Shown here in pieces: positions 20,465 to 30,051 of a DNA stretch of 64,000 nt. The stretch covers positions 583,295 through 647,294 of the forward strand of contig CACKEY010000001.1 of assembly GCA_902599315.1 (NCBI GenBank). The letters run 5' to 3'. The notes under the pieces were generated by a model. That model was not told the DNA's origin, did no database searches, and saw only the letters and a program-made list of their open reading frames with translations. The position numbers and the translations under genes were made by a program. The DNA comes from an uncultured SAR86 cluster bacterium (GTDB lineage Bacteria > Pseudomonadota > Gammaproteobacteria > Magnimaribacterales > D2472). Each line of letters starts with the position of its first letter. The first letter of the stretch is position 1.

Positions 20465-21330
20465 TCATCGTCTTGCAAGTCTGTAATTATAGATTCAATA
20501 CCTGTTGAGCCCATATTCATTCCAACAACTCTTTCTATTCCCATTTTTGCATAATGCTCAGCTGCATCCACCATTAATCCAGAATTATCAAGAGTGAGGC
20601 CGCCATCAACGCACAGATTAATTCCTGTAATGAATCTTGATTCATCTGATGCAAGGAACAAGGCTGAATATGCTATATCAATTGGCATCCCAAAATCTTT
20701 AATGGGTTGCTCAAGCTTGCTATCCTCAATGGCAGTTGCCAATAAAGGAGTGTTTATTGTTCCAGGTGAAATAGCATTAACTCTAATTTTAAATTCGCCT
20801 AGCTCAATAGCAGCATTTTTACAAAAATTAATAACTCCTGCTTTGGCAGCAGAATAAGCAAGCGGACCAGATCCGCCTCCCATCCCTGCAATTGATGCAG
20901 TGTTAATAATAGATCCGCCTGAGACATTCTTTTTCATGACTCTAGCAGCATATTTTGAGCCGAGAAAAACTGACTTTAAAAGTATTTGAAAAGATTGGTC
21001 CCACTCGTCTGCATCAATGTGCGTAATAGGACCAACTGCTCCGCCAATGCCTGCATTATTAAAAAGTATGTCTAGACTACCAAAATGGTCAACTGCTTGG
21101 TCAATCATACTTTTTATATTATCTTCTGATGAAACATCAGTTAATGAAATGCATGCATCTGAATCTAGTTTTTTTTGTTTTATGATTTCAAAAGTCTCTT
21201 CGAGAGTCTCTTGATTAATATCTGCTAAAACAACCTTAGCACCATGTTCTAAAAACAATAATGCAGTTTCTTTGCCAATGCCACTTCCAGCACCTGTTAT
21301 TACTGCAACCTTATTTTGTAATCTTTTCAT
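20461..21330 (-). CDS. Short-chain dehydrogenase/reductase, substrate unknown
   Basis: Classical SDR of 289 aa. The NAD(H) motif is GAGSGIGKE near residue 14, with an acidic residue after beta-2 (LADIN) that favours NAD. NNAGIGG, the catalytic Ser region NTASIAGMGGG and YSAAK (Tyr, Lys) follow. A ~40-residue C-terminal extension after the usual end (VDGGLT) is not standard and ends in acidic residues. It stands alone between cysS and an intergenic region. A hydroxysteroid or other lipid alcohol substrate is possible given the steroid cluster, but nothing in the sequence proves it. Confidence 0.8.
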   Translation of the reverse strand: MKRLQNKVAVITGAGSGIGKETALLFLEHGAKVVLADINQETLEETFEIIKQKKLDSDACISLTDVSSEDNIKSMIDQAVDHFGSLDILFNNAGIGGAVGPITHIDADEWDQSFQILLKSVFLGSKYAARVMKKNVSGGSIINTASIAGMGGGSGPLAYSAAKAGVINFCKNAAIELGEFKIRVNAISPGTINTPLLATAIEDSKLEQPIKDFGMPIDIAYSALFLASDESRFITGINLCVDGGLTLDNSGLMVDAAEHYAKMGIERVVGMNMGSTGIESIITDLQDDD

Positions 21331-21603
21331 TAAATAATTATTACTGAAACCTTATAAAAAGAAAAATAAAGTTTTCAAAGATTTAACTTTTATTCACATA
21401 AATGCAATTAAATTGATTCAAACTTTGTATTTAATAATTTCTATATGAGCCTATAATCATCATTCCCCAAGATGATTTTTCTCTCCCTGGTTCATTCTTG
21501 GTAAGGCACTATATTGGTGCCTTACTTTTGTGCCTAATTTAAGCAGATGCTTTTTATGCATGTCTAATTTAAATATATTAAAATTGAAGGTTATATAAAA
21601 GAA
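21331..21603. other. Intergenic region with two stem-loops, possible small RNA
   Basis: At 273 bases this is the longest gap in the window. On the + strand it holds TATAAT (21452-21457), a 7-bp stem (AATCATC/GATGATT, 21455-21477) followed by a short T run, then a perfect 9-bp GC-containing stem (21501-21525) followed by TTTT. No ORF of useful length is present. The arrangement could be a small RNA with its own terminator. The left part should also hold the promoter of the minus-strand SDR gene. Confidence 0.35.
21501..21529 (+). terminator. Stem-loop with T run (Rho-independent terminator-like)
   Basis: GTAAGGCAC pairs perfectly with GTGCCTTAC across a 7-nt loop (TATATTG) and is followed on the + strand by TTTTG. 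On the minus strand no T run follows, so + is the likely direction, although no + strand gene is known just upstream. The T run is short for a strong terminator. Confidence 0.5.
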
Positions 21604-21678
21604 TGGCTCCCTGACGTGGGATCGAACCACGGACCAATTGATTAACAGTCAACTGCTCTACCGCTGAGCTATCAGGGA
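21604..21678 (-). tRNA. tRNA-Asn (anticodon GUU)
   Basis: The reverse complement folds as a 75-nt cloverleaf: acceptor TCCCTGA/TCAGGGA, D arm GCTC..GAGC, anticodon loop CTGTTAA with GTT, T arm with GGTTCGATCC, discriminator G and an encoded CCA. It stands alone between the intergenic region above and uvrB, which is divergent from it. Confidence 0.95.
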
Positions 21679-21724
21679 ACAAGTTGAGAATTATAAATTA
21701 AAATTCGAAAAGTAAAACAAGATA

Positions 21725-23734
21725 ATGACAAAAAATTTGACAGTTACATCTCCATTTGAACCTGCTGGCAGCCAGCCAAAAGCAATTGAAACTTTGGTAA
21801 ATGGTTTAAATGATGGATTGTTGCATCAAGTTTTACTTGGTGTAACTGGATCTGGTAAAACTTACACTATGGCAAAAATTATTGAATCAACTCAAAGGCC
21901 TGCAGTGGTTATGGCACCAAATAAAACATTAGCAGCTCAATTATATGGAGAGCTAAAGGATTTTTTCCCAAAAAACTCTGTTGAATATTTTGTTTCTTAC
22001 TATGATTACTATCAACCTGAAGCATATGTGCCCACCTCTGATACCTACATTGCAAAAGATGCCTCTGTTAATGAGCATATTGAGCAAATGCGACTTTCTG
22101 CAACTAAAGCTTTACTAGAAAGAAATGACACAATTGTAGTTGCTACTGTGTCAGCTATATATGGATTGGGAGCTCCTGAATCATATCTCAATATGATTCT
22201 GCATTTAGACAGAGGAGAGACAATAGATCAAAGAACAATTCTGCGTCGTTTATCCTCAATGCAATATACTAGAAATGATATTGATTTTAGACGTGCAACT
22301 TTTAGAGTTAGAGGAGATGTTATTGATATCTATCCTGCTGATTCAGAAAGAGATGCTCTTAGGATTGAATTATTTGGAGATGAGGTAGAACGACTTTTAT
22401 GGATAGATCCATTAACTGGAGAGGTAATTAACGAAACTCCTCGAGCAACAATTTATCCCAAAACTCACTATGTGACCCCTAAAGAAACTGTTCTAGATTG
22501 TCTTAAAACCGTTCGTGAGGAATTAAAAGAAAGAATTAAATATTTACAGGACAATAATAAATTGGTTGAAGCTCAAAGACTTCAAGAGAGAACAACTTAC
22601 GATTTAGAGATGATGCAGGAACTTGGATATTGCCAAGGTATAGAAAATTATTCTCGTTATCTTTCTGGTCGTAATCCAGGGGAGCCGCCTCCATGTCTTT
22701 TTGACTATTTACCTAAAAATGCAATTGTTTTTATGGATGAGTCTCATGTATCAGTTCCTCAGATCGGAGGTATGTATAAAGGTGATCGATCGCGAAAAGA
22801 AACCCTTGTCGATTATGGATTTAGATTACCATCTGCACTGGATAATCGTCCATTAAGGTTTGAAGAGTGGGAGGATGTTACTCCTCAAAAGATTTATGTA
22901 TCTGCTACTCCGGGAAAATATGAATTAGAGCATTGCGATAATGTTGCAGAATTGCTTGTTAGACCCACAGGGTTAATTGATCCGGAGATTGAAGTAAGAC
23001 CAGCTACTTCTCAAATCGATGATGTCATTGGAGAGTGTAATGAGAGAGCAGCGTTAAAAGAAAGAGTGCTCATAACAACTCTTACAAAACGCATGGCTGA
23101 AGATTTAACAGATTACTTAGAAGAAAATGGAATTAGAACTCGTTATATGCATTCTGATATAGATACAGTGGAAAGAACTGAGATTATTAGAGATCTTAGA
23201 CTGGGACATTTTGATGTTTTGGTAGGTATTAATTTATTAAGAGAGGGCCTAGATATTCCTGAAGTTAGTTTAGTTGCAATTTTAGATGCAGATAAAGAGG
23301 GCTTTTTAAGGTCAGAAGTTACACTTATTCAAACAGTTGGAAGGGCAGCAAGAAATATTCGAGGTAAGGCAATTATGTATGCCGATAAAGTTACAGGCTC
23401 CATGCAAAGAGCAATGGATGAGATGTCTCGAAGAAGGAAAATACAAGTTAAATTTAACAAAGATAACAGCATAATTCCAACAACAATTGTAAAAGATATT
23501 AAAGATGTTATGGAGGGAGCAAGATTAACCAAGCAAGCTAAGAAAACTAAACCTCAGTATTTTGAAAAAGAACTACCTTTTAAAATTAATAATACATCAC
23601 CGGAAAAGATTTCAGAGTCAATTAACAAACTAGAAGAGCAGATGTACATTTACGCTAAAGAAACTGAATTTGAGAAGGCTGCATTTTGCAGAGATCAAAT
23701 TAAAAATCTAAAGTGGCAACTTCTTAATTCTTAA
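21725..23734 (+). CDS. uvrB: Excinuclease ABC subunit B
   Basis: Damage-verifying helicase-like subunit of nucleotide excision repair. 669 aa, typical. Motifs in order: Walker [13 protein letters not shown], the beta-hairpin region [12 protein letters not shown], Walker B-like FMDESHV, helicase motif V/VI ([29 protein letters not shown]) and a C-terminal UVR domain near 630-665 that contacts UvrC. I see no LexA box in the short upstream region, so SOS control is not evident here. The convergent mltF ends 2 nt after it. Confidence 0.97.
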   Translation: MTKNLTVTSPFEPAGSQPKAIETLVNGLNDGLLHQVLLGVTGSGKTYTMAKIIESTQRPAVVMAPNKTLAAQLYGELKDFFPKNSVEYFVSYYDYYQPEAYVPTSDTYIAKDASVNEHIEQMRLSATKALLERNDTIVVATVSAIYGLGAPESYLNMILHLDRGETIDQRTILRRLSSMQYTRNDIDFRRATFRVRGDVIDIYPADSERDALRIELFGDEVERLLWIDPLTGEVINETPRATIYPKTHYVTPKETVLDCLKTVREELKERIKYLQDNNKLVEAQRLQERTTYDLEMMQELGYCQGIENYSRYLSGRNPGEPPPCLFDYLPKNAIVFMDESHVSVPQIGGMYKGDRSRKETLVDYGFRLPSALDNRPLRFEEWEDVTPQKIYVSATPGKYELEHCDNVAELLVRPTGLIDPEIEVRPATSQIDDVIGECNERAALKERVLITTLTKRMAEDLTDYLEENGIRTRYMHSDIDTVERTEIIRDLRLGHFDVLVGINLLREGLDIPEVSLVAILDADKEGFLRSEVTLIQTVGRAARNIRGKAIMYADKVTGSMQRAMDEMSRRRKIQVKFNKDNSIIPTTIVKDIKDVMEGARLTKQAKKTKPQYFEKELPFKINNTSPEKISESINKLEEQMYIYAKETEFEKAAFCRDQIKNLKWQLLNS

Positions 23735-23736
23735 AT

Positions 23737-24429
23737 TTAGCTATCATTACAATCTTGAGCTAGCAAAAGATAATAATAGTCTCTAACTCTTTCAACAAAA
23801 TCAACAGTTTGTTGACCTCTAGAATAGTCTTCTGAATCCATCGAGGTTTTCAAATTTAATAAATAGCCCTCCAAATCTAGCCAAGTCACTTCAATAGGCT
23901 TTTTACCAATTGTGTTTATTGCATTTTTTATATTTGTGGTGCCCAAGTTATAGGAGGCTAATATGAATGCAATCTTGTCGCCCGAAGAAGTACCATAGCT
24001 ATTGTTAGATTTAAGATCTGCAATGTACTGAGCTCCTCCATGAATGCTTTGGATTGGATCTAATCGATTTGTAACGCCTACTGAGGCTGCAGTGGGGAGT
24101 GTTAGCATCATCATACCTTTCACTTGCGTTGCTGATCGTGCTTTTGGATTCCATTGAGATTCTTGAAAAGCTACTGCAGCAAGAAGCTCCCATTCAACGT
24201 CGAATTTTTCCGCTGCCTCATGAAAATCATCTTCATATTTTTGGAATCTTGATTGCTTTAATTCATCAAATTTCTTTTTTTCAAAATCACTAAGCCTTGA
24301 AAATGAATATAGTTTTTCATTAATAATATTGCAATAGACTGAAAGTGAAGTTTTCGAAGTATCTTTTGTGCAAGCATAAAAACCAAATAGAAGGATAAAA
24401 AAAATTGAGTTTTTTGTAAGGAATTTCAC
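23737..24429 (-). CDS. mltF: Short MltF-like lytic transglycosylase
   Basis: Cleaves peptidoglycan glycan strands at the outer membrane. The 230-residue protein starts at GTG with a hydrophobic leader ending in a weak lipobox (FYAC, Cys near 20). The catalytic Glu is in AVAFQESQWNPKA, followed by VKGMMMLTLPTA, IHGGAQYI and ILASYNLGTTNI, the MltF C-terminal domain pattern. Full MltF proteins (about 480-520 aa) carry an N-terminal solute-binding-like regulatory domain; here it is absent and only about 70 residues precede the catalytic domain. The position divergent from purL is the conserved mltF locus, so this looks like domain loss in place. Confidence 0.82.
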   Translation of the reverse strand: MKFLTKNSIFFILLFGFYACTKDTSKTSLSVYCNIINEKLYSFSRLSDFEKKKFDELKQSRFQKYEDDFHEAAEKFDVEWELLAAVAFQESQWNPKARSATQVKGMMMLTLPTAASVGVTNRLDPIQSIHGGAQYIADLKSNNSYGTSSGDKIAFILASYNLGTTNIKNAINTIGKKPIEVTWLDLEGYLLNLKTSMDSEDYSRGQQTVDFVERVRDYYYLLLAQDCNDS

Positions 24430-24459
24430 TGTTTTTATTTTTTTAATTTTAAAGACCCT

Positions 24460-24465
24460 TATAAT
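24460..24465 (+). promoter_or_regulatory. Possible purL -10 element
   Basis: TATAAT sits 31 nt before the purL GTG in the 66-base divergent gap to mltF. No convincing -35 hexamer stands at 16-18 nt; the region upstream is a T-rich run. No PurR-like palindrome is seen. Confidence 0.35.
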
Positions 24466-24495
24466 TAATTATTACAATATTTTACTAGAGAGCTG

Positions 24496-27400
24496 GTGTC
24501 AAAAAATCTTAATTTGCTGCTTCAAGGTCCCTCTAGTTTTTCGCCGTCAAAAATTGCGTCTCTCAATGACGACCTCAATTCAGCAAATGACTTTCCGATC
24601 AAAGCATTGAGTAGTTTTGAGTTCTATTCTGTAGATATAACTCAAGATTTTTCAGATTATGCAAAGTTATCAGAATTATTGAATTCAAAGAAACCTTCAA
24701 ATTTGCCCGATTTTTTTATTGGCCCAAGGTCTGGGACTATCAGCTCATGGGCATCTAAAACAAATGAAATTATTACAAATGTTGGCATTCTGGGAGTGCT
24801 AAGCATTGAAAAGTATTTAGGTTACTTTTTTGATAACAACATTTCTGCGGCTGATATGAACCTATCATATTTATTTGATCGTATGACTCAGCAAGTCTTT
24901 ATTAATGCAAAAGACATCGATTTAGTGAGCGCTGAACTAAAAAGGAAACCTTTAATAAATATTGATATTTCAAAATCGGCGAAAGATTCATTAAATAAAG
25001 CCAATCAAGATTTAGGATTGGCATTATCTGAGGAAGAAATTAATTACTTAGATCATTTTTACTCATCTGTACTTCGAAATCCTACGGATGCCGAGCTAAT
25101 GATGTTTGCTCAAGCTAATTCTGAACATTGCAGACACAAAATATTCAATGCTAGTTGGGTTATAGATTCTGTTTCTCAGGACGAATCCTTATTTGATCTG
25201 ATCAAAAAAACTAGCAAAGGGAGTAAACCTGATTTAATTTCAGCATACAAAGATAATGCCGCTGTTATTTCAGGTGCTGAAGTGATGACGCTTAACAGAA
25301 GCTTAAAAAATACTTATAGCTTTTCAATTGAAAAAATTAATTCTACTTTGAAGGTTGAAACTCATAATCATCCCACGGCCATTTCTCCATTTCCCGGAGC
25401 TGCAACTGGTTCTGGTGGAGAAATCAGAGACGAAGGTGCCACAGGCTCAGGGGCTAAGCCAAAAATGGGGCTAGTTGGCTTCAATGTTTCTAATCTAAGA
25501 TTAGAAGACTTTCCTCGTGAATGGGAAGGACCAGAACTTAAACCCTCAAGAATTGCATCTCCTTTACAAATTATGATTGAGGGACCAATAGGCGCTGCAG
25601 CTTTTAATAATGAATTTGGGAGACCAAGTACCATAGGTTATTTCAGAGTTTTTGAACAACCCTTTTTTGGGGGCCAATCATTTGGATACCACAAACCAAT
25701 TATGCTCGCTGGAGGGATTGGGGAAGTAAAAGATAGAAATAGTATTAAGAATCCAATAGAAGTTGATGACTTAGTTATTGTTTTGGGTGGCCCCTCAATG
25801 CTCATTGGTTTAGGAGGTGGTGCCGCATCATCTATGTCTTCTGGAGAAAGCGATGAAGATCTAGATTTTGCTTCTGTTCAAAGAGAAAATGCTGAAATGC
25901 AGAGAAGATGTCAGGAGGTCATTAATCAATGTGCATTTGAATCTCCAAACCTCATTGAATTTATTCATGATGTTGGAGCAGGTGGGTTATCAAATGCAAT
26001 TCCAGAATTAGCTAAAGATTGTAATCTAGGAGTCTACATAGATTTAAGCTTAATACCTGTTGCCGATCCAAGTCTTTCTCCTATGGAGGTTTGGTCAAAT
26101 GAATCGCAAGAGCGTTATGTTTTGGCAATAAAAAAATCTAACAGAGAAATTTTTAAAAATATATGTCGAAGAGAAAGATGCCCCGTTGCTTTTGTAGGCC
26201 ACACTACTTCATCAAATTCAGTAGAAGTTTTTGATCCTGAAAGAGATGAATTTCCAATAAATGTCCCCCTATCAATGCTTTTTGGTGACTTACCTATTTC
26301 CAACATGGTGGTTAGTCAGTCAGCTATAGACCAAAAAATTAATTCTATTAATCAAGACATAGATGTATCTGAGGCAATTCGAAGAGTTCTATCTCATCCG
26401 ACTGTGGCTTCAAAATCTTTTTTGATTACCATTGGTGATAGATCTGTTGGGGGCTTAGTTGCTCGAGATCAATTAGTGGGAAGATATCAAGTGCCTACTT
26501 CAAACTATGCTATGTCTTTTAAATCATTTCTTGGAAATGAAGGAGATGTTTTATCAATTGGCGAGAAACCAACTCTTGCAATTAAAAATCCTGCTGCATC
26601 TCTAAGGATGGCTTTAGCAGAAGCACTGATGAACTTAATCTCTGCTCCTGTGAAAGATTTAAACCTAGTCAGACTTTCTGCAAACTGGATGGCAGCGTGT
26701 GGTGATGAAGAAGAAAATTTTGCCCTCAGAACAGGAGTGGAAGCCTTATCAAGCATATGTATTGAATTGGGAATAGCTATTCCAGTAGGCAAAGATTCTT
26801 TGTCTATGAAGACAAAATGGAGCGAAGACAATAAAGAGCTTGAAGTAAAAAGTCCGTTATCAGGTGTTATTACTGCCATGGCTCCAATTGAGGACGTATC
26901 ATTGGCTGTTACGACTGAATTTTATGAAAATGGCTCAAAGGATTTATATCACTTATTTTTAAACAACCGATCTAGATTAGGCGGCTCTATTTTTGAAGAG
27001 GTTACCTCTTCAAGTATTCAAGAAGTTCCTGATATTGATGATGTTGAATCGCTTAAAAACTTATTTAATTCAATTCAAGAGCTAATTAATCGAGGTTGGA
27101 TAGTTGCATTGCATGATATTTCCGATGGTGGATTATTTACCACTGTTTCAGAATTAGCTTTTACTAATAAGATAGGTATAGAGATTCACATTCCAGAGAG
27201 TGTTCAAAATGAGGAAATGATGCAATATCTTTTTGCTGAAGAAACAGGTGCCGTTATTCAATTTCACAGTGATTTTGAGGACCAAGCATTAGAGTTTCTA
27301 AATCAAAAAAATCTTAATTATCAAAAGTGCGCTGTTCAAAGTTCTAATGCAAAAATCTTAATCATTCATGGTGGCGAGATTCAATTTTCTGATTCAGTAG

Positions 27401-28350
27401 TAAATTTAGAGAAAGTTTGGAGCGAAACTTCTTACTCAGTTAAATCTCTTAGAGATAACCCATCCTGTGCAAAAGAAGAATATGAATTGATTGAAAGGTT
27501 TGATGATCAAGGCTTGGTTGCTATAGATAATTTTCAATTTTCTGCTGAACTGCCAGCGATTAATAATAATTTAAAGCCCAAGGTAGCAATTCTTAGAGAG
27601 CAAGGAGTTAATGGTCAAAATGAAATGGCTGCAGCATTTTTATTAGCTGGGTTTGATGCCTTTGATGTCCATATGCAGGATCTTCTAGATAACCCAGACT
27701 TGCTTTCTCAATTTCAAGGTATAGCAGCTTGTGGTGGATTTTCTTATGGAGATGTTCTTGGAGCTGGTGGAGGCTGGTCTTCAAGTATAAGTTATAACAA
27801 AGTTGTTAGAGATGCATTCGAACATTTTTTTAATCGAACCGAAACTTTTACTTTTGGGGTTTGTAACGGTTGCCAGATGTTGTCTAATTTAAAAGATTTA
27901 ATTCCAGGTGCTGAAAATTGGCCCCAGTTTCTCTGGAATGATTCTGATCAGTTTGAAGCACGTTTATCTCAAGTTACCATTGCTAAATCAAAGTCAGTTT
28001 TGTTTGATGGCATGGCAGGATGGCAAATTCCTGTAGCTGTTGCGCATGGAGAGGGACGAGCCTCATTCAAAGAAGGAGCATTACAAAAACTTTCAGAGCG
28101 CAATCAAATTGCAGTTCAATTTACTGATAACCAAGGAGCTGTAGCATCTATATATCCATTGAATCCAAATGGATCACCGGAGGGCATCACTGGCTTAACT
28201 TCCCTAGATGGAAGAGCAACCATCATGATGCCTCATCCAGAAAGGGTTTTCAGATCACAACAATTATCTTGGAAATCATCAAATTGGAAGGAATATTCTC
28301 CTTGGATGCAAATCTTCTTAAATGCTTATAAATTTAGTCATGGATCATAG
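24496..28350 (+). CDS. purL: Phosphoribosylformylglycinamidine synthase
   Basis: Converts FGAR to FGAM in purine synthesis. 1284 aa, the long single-chain gammaproteobacterial form. It starts at GTG 24496. The two synthase halves are visible (SEHCRHKIF with the catalytic His; KVETHNHPTAISPFPGAATGSGG; later GDEEENFALRTG and PVGKDSLSMK), followed by a C-terminal glutaminase domain from about residue 1030 (VAILREQGVNGQNE, nucleophile Cys in FGVCNGCQML, MPHPERVF). A TATAAT at 24460-24465 lies well placed for its promoter. The nearby purF shows de novo purine synthesis. Confidence 0.97.
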   Translation: MSKNLNLLLQGPSSFSPSKIASLNDDLNSANDFPIKALSSFEFYSVDITQDFSDYAKLSELLNSKKPSNLPDFFIGPRSGTISSWASKTNEIITNVGILGVLSIEKYLGYFFDNNISAADMNLSYLFDRMTQQVFINAKDIDLVSAELKRKPLINIDISKSAKDSLNKANQDLGLALSEEEINYLDHFYSSVLRNPTDAELMMFAQANSEHCRHKIFNASWVIDSVSQDESLFDLIKKTSKGSKPDLISAYKDNAAVISGAEVMTLNRSLKNTYSFSIEKINSTLKVETHNHPTAISPFPGAATGSGGEIRDEGATGSGAKPKMGLVGFNVSNLRLEDFPREWEGPELKPSRIASPLQIMIEGPIGAAAFNNEFGRPSTIGYFRVFEQPFFGGQSFGYHKPIMLAGGIGEVKDRNSIKNPIEVDDLVIVLGGPSMLIGLGGGAASSMSSGESDEDLDFASVQRENAEMQRRCQEVINQCAFESPNLIEFIHDVGAGGLSNAIPELAKDCNLGVYIDLSLIPVADPSLSPMEVWSNESQERYVLAIKKSNREIFKNICRRERCPVAFVGHTTSSNSVEVFDPERDEFPINVPLSMLFGDLPISNMVVSQSAIDQKINSINQDIDVSEAIRRVLSHPTVASKSFLITIGDRSVGGLVARDQLVGRYQVPTSNYAMSFKSFLGNEGDVLSIGEKPTLAIKNPAASLRMALAEALMNLISAPVKDLNLVRLSANWMAACGDEEENFALRTGVEALSSICIELGIAIPVGKDSLSMKTKWSEDNKELEVKSPLSGVITAMAPIEDVSLAVTTEFYENGSKDLYHLFLNNRSRLGGSIFEEVTSSSIQEVPDIDDVESLKNLFNSIQELINRGWIVALHDISDGGLFTTVSELAFTNKIGIEIHIPESVQNEEMMQYLFAEETGAVIQFHSDFEDQALEFLNQKNLNYQKCAVQSSNAKILIIHGGEIQFSDSVVNLEKVWSETSYSVKSLRDNPSCAKEEYELIERFDDQGLVAIDNFQFSAELPAINNNLKPKVAILREQGVNGQNEMAAAFLLAGFDAFDVHMQDLLDNPDLLSQFQGIAACGGFSYGDVLGAGGGWSSSISYNKVVRDAFEHFFNRTETFTFGVCNGCQMLSNLKDLIPGAENWPQFLWNDSDQFEARLSQVTIAKSKSVLFDGMAGWQIPVAVAHGEGRASFKEGALQKLSERNQIAVQFTDNQGAVASIYPLNPNGSPEGITGLTSLDGRATIMMPHPERVFRSQQLSWKSSNWKEYSPWMQIFLNAYKFSHGS

Positions 28351-28358
28351 ATATCTTT

Positions 28359-28895
28359 TTACCAAAGCTTTAAAGCTTCTTCCCTAAAAGGAAACTCTCC
28401 TGAATTTACATCATCAAAATAATATTTTAATGTTTTAGTAACCGTTGGAAACGCGATTTCCTCCCAAGGGATTTCATCTTGTTTAAAAAGCTTAACTTCA
28501 GAGCTCTCTGAAGTAGGGCCAAATGTTTCATTGCCTAAATTAGCTAGATAAAAAAAGTGGACCTGACTAATATGAGTTAAACTGAATGCTGTATAAGGAG
28601 AAACAATTTTAGGTACAGCTTGGGTTTCTTCTTTGGTTTCTCTCAAAGCTCCTTCTTGAAGCGTTTCTGCATTCTCCATAAACCCTGCAGGCAATGTCCA
28701 TTTTCCAAAGCGTGGCTCAATGTTTCTTTTACATAAAAGAACTTCCTCATTTTTGATGCATACAGTGCCCACTATAAGATTGGGATTGGTATAAAAAATT
28801 GATCCGCAGTCAGGACAGACATATCGTTTTAGATTATCATCAGCAGGAATTTTAAATTCAATTTTATCGCTACCGCAATTTGAACAATATCTCAA
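28359..28895 (-). CDS. Nudix hydrolase with N-terminal zinc ribbon
   Basis: Hydrolyses a nucleoside diphosphate-X substrate, possibly NADH/ADP-ribose-like, but the sequence does not fix it. 178 aa. The N-terminus is a zinc ribbon (CSNCGSDK...YVCPDCGSIF), as in NudC-like and related families, and the Nudix box GFMENAETLQEGALRETKEET is complete near residue 70. The TTG start (28895) is supported by an AAGGAG SD 6-7 nt upstream. It is convergent with purL (8-base gap) and divergent from the next Nudix gene. Confidence 0.85.
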   Translation of the reverse strand: MRYCSNCGSDKIEFKIPADDNLKRYVCPDCGSIFYTNPNLIVGTVCIKNEEVLLCKRNIEPRFGKWTLPAGFMENAETLQEGALRETKEETQAVPKIVSPYTAFSLTHISQVHFFYLANLGNETFGPTSESSEVKLFKQDEIPWEEIAFPTVTKTLKYYFDDVNSGEFPFREEALKLW

Positions 28896-28946
28896 AAGTG
28901 CTCCTTTCTTAGAGAATTAAATTTCGTAAGAAGTTAAACTTACATA

Positions 28947-29534
28947 ATGATCGAAAAACTAAAGTATAAACTAAATTCAAATAATTCCGAAAAGCCAAGC
29001 GGCAATCCACAAGCTTCAGTTTTGATAGCTATTTTAAATTATGGAAAATTTATTGAAGCTCCAGAATTAATTTATACCCAACGTTCAGGCAATCTATCTA
29101 CTCATTCTGGCGAGGTAAGTTTTCCTGGGGGTAAAGCAGATAAAACTGACTCGAACTTATATGAAACGGCTATGAGGGAATCCAATGAAGAAATAAACTT
29201 AAACGGTGAAGATATTACCAAATTAGGAAAATTAAACTACCTTATTTCTCGTCATAAAATAGAGGTTAATCCATTTGTAGCATCCATAGACAAACCTCAG
29301 TCGTTAAAGCCCAATGAAGAGATCCAAGATATTTTTACAGTCCCATTGAATTTTTTGCTAGATAAAGAAAATATCCAGAGGGAAGCGATTGAAAGACATG
29401 GGAGTATATGGCAGGTACCCACTTGGAGTATAAAAAATCAAAAGATTTGGGGTCTTACTGCAATGATTACAGTAAACTTTTTAAATGTATGTTTTGATGC
29501 GAACATAGAGATACTAGAAGGGGAATTGAAATGA
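28947..29534 (+). CDS. Nudix hydrolase, CoA diphosphatase-like (NudL/YeaB type)
   Basis: Probable hydrolase of CoA or acyl-CoA to phosphopantetheine and 3',5'-ADP. 195 aa. The segment LSTHSGEVSFPGGKADKTDSNLYETAMRESNEEINL combines the CoA-pyrophosphatase extension (before the Nudix box) with the box itself. It overlaps the next gene by 4 nt and probably forms an operon with it, the hydrolase and alaS. Start ATG 28947 is 51 nt from the divergent Nudix gene. Confidence 0.82.
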   Translation: MIEKLKYKLNSNNSEKPSGNPQASVLIAILNYGKFIEAPELIYTQRSGNLSTHSGEVSFPGGKADKTDSNLYETAMRESNEEINLNGEDITKLGKLNYLISRHKIEVNPFVASIDKPQSLKPNEEIQDIFTVPLNFLLDKENIQREAIERHGSIWQVPTWSIKNQKIWGLTAMITVNFLNVCFDANIEILEGELK

Positions 29535-30046
29535 TTATAGATATTAATAACAAAAGCTTAACCACCGAGAATGATGACTTTTGGATAGCTCCAGATGCAA
29601 CTGTTATTGGAGATGTGCAAATGGCAAAAGATTCCAGTATTTGGTTCAATTGCACTTTAAGAGGCGATAACGAACCAATTATTATTGGTGAAGGAACTAA
29701 TATACAAGATAACTCAGTAATTCATACCGATCCGGGGTTTGTATGCAAAATTGGAAAGTTTGTTACCGTTGGTCATCAAGCAATGCTTCATGGCTGCGAA
29801 ATTGGAGATGGCACTCTTATCGGTATTGGTTCAGTAATTCTTAATGGTGCCAAAATTGGTAAAAATTGTATTATCGGAGCAAAGGCATTAGTTACAGAGG
29901 GGATGGAAGTTCCAGATGGGTCGATGGTATTAGGGGTTCCAGGCAAGGTTAAAAAAGAGCTTACTAAGGAGGAACAAGTTATTCCATCTCTGAATGCTCA
30001 TCATTACATTGAAAATTATAAAAGATACAAAGCTCAAATAGGTTAA
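29531..30046 (+). CDS. Gamma-carbonic anhydrase-like hexapeptide protein (YrdA/PaaY family)
   Basis: Left-handed beta-helix trimer that binds zinc or iron. 171 aa. The three metal-binding histidines are seen in NSVIHTD, VGHQAM and MLHGCEIGDG, spaced as in CamH/YrdA/PaaY proteins. Hexapeptide repeats run from about residue 15 to 135 (for example IGIGSVILNGAKIGKNCIIGA). True carbonic anhydrase activity in this subfamily varies; PaaY is a thioesterase in phenylacetate catabolism, and no paa genes are here. It overlaps the Nudix gene by 4 nt. Confidence 0.85.
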   Translation: MIIDINNKSLTTENDDFWIAPDATVIGDVQMAKDSSIWFNCTLRGDNEPIIIGEGTNIQDNSVIHTDPGFVCKIGKFVTVGHQAMLHGCEIGDGTLIGIGSVILNGAKIGKNCIIGAKALVTEGMEVPDGSMVLGVPGKVKKELTKEEQVIPSLNAHHYIENYKRYKAQIG

Positions 30047-30051
30047 ATTTA

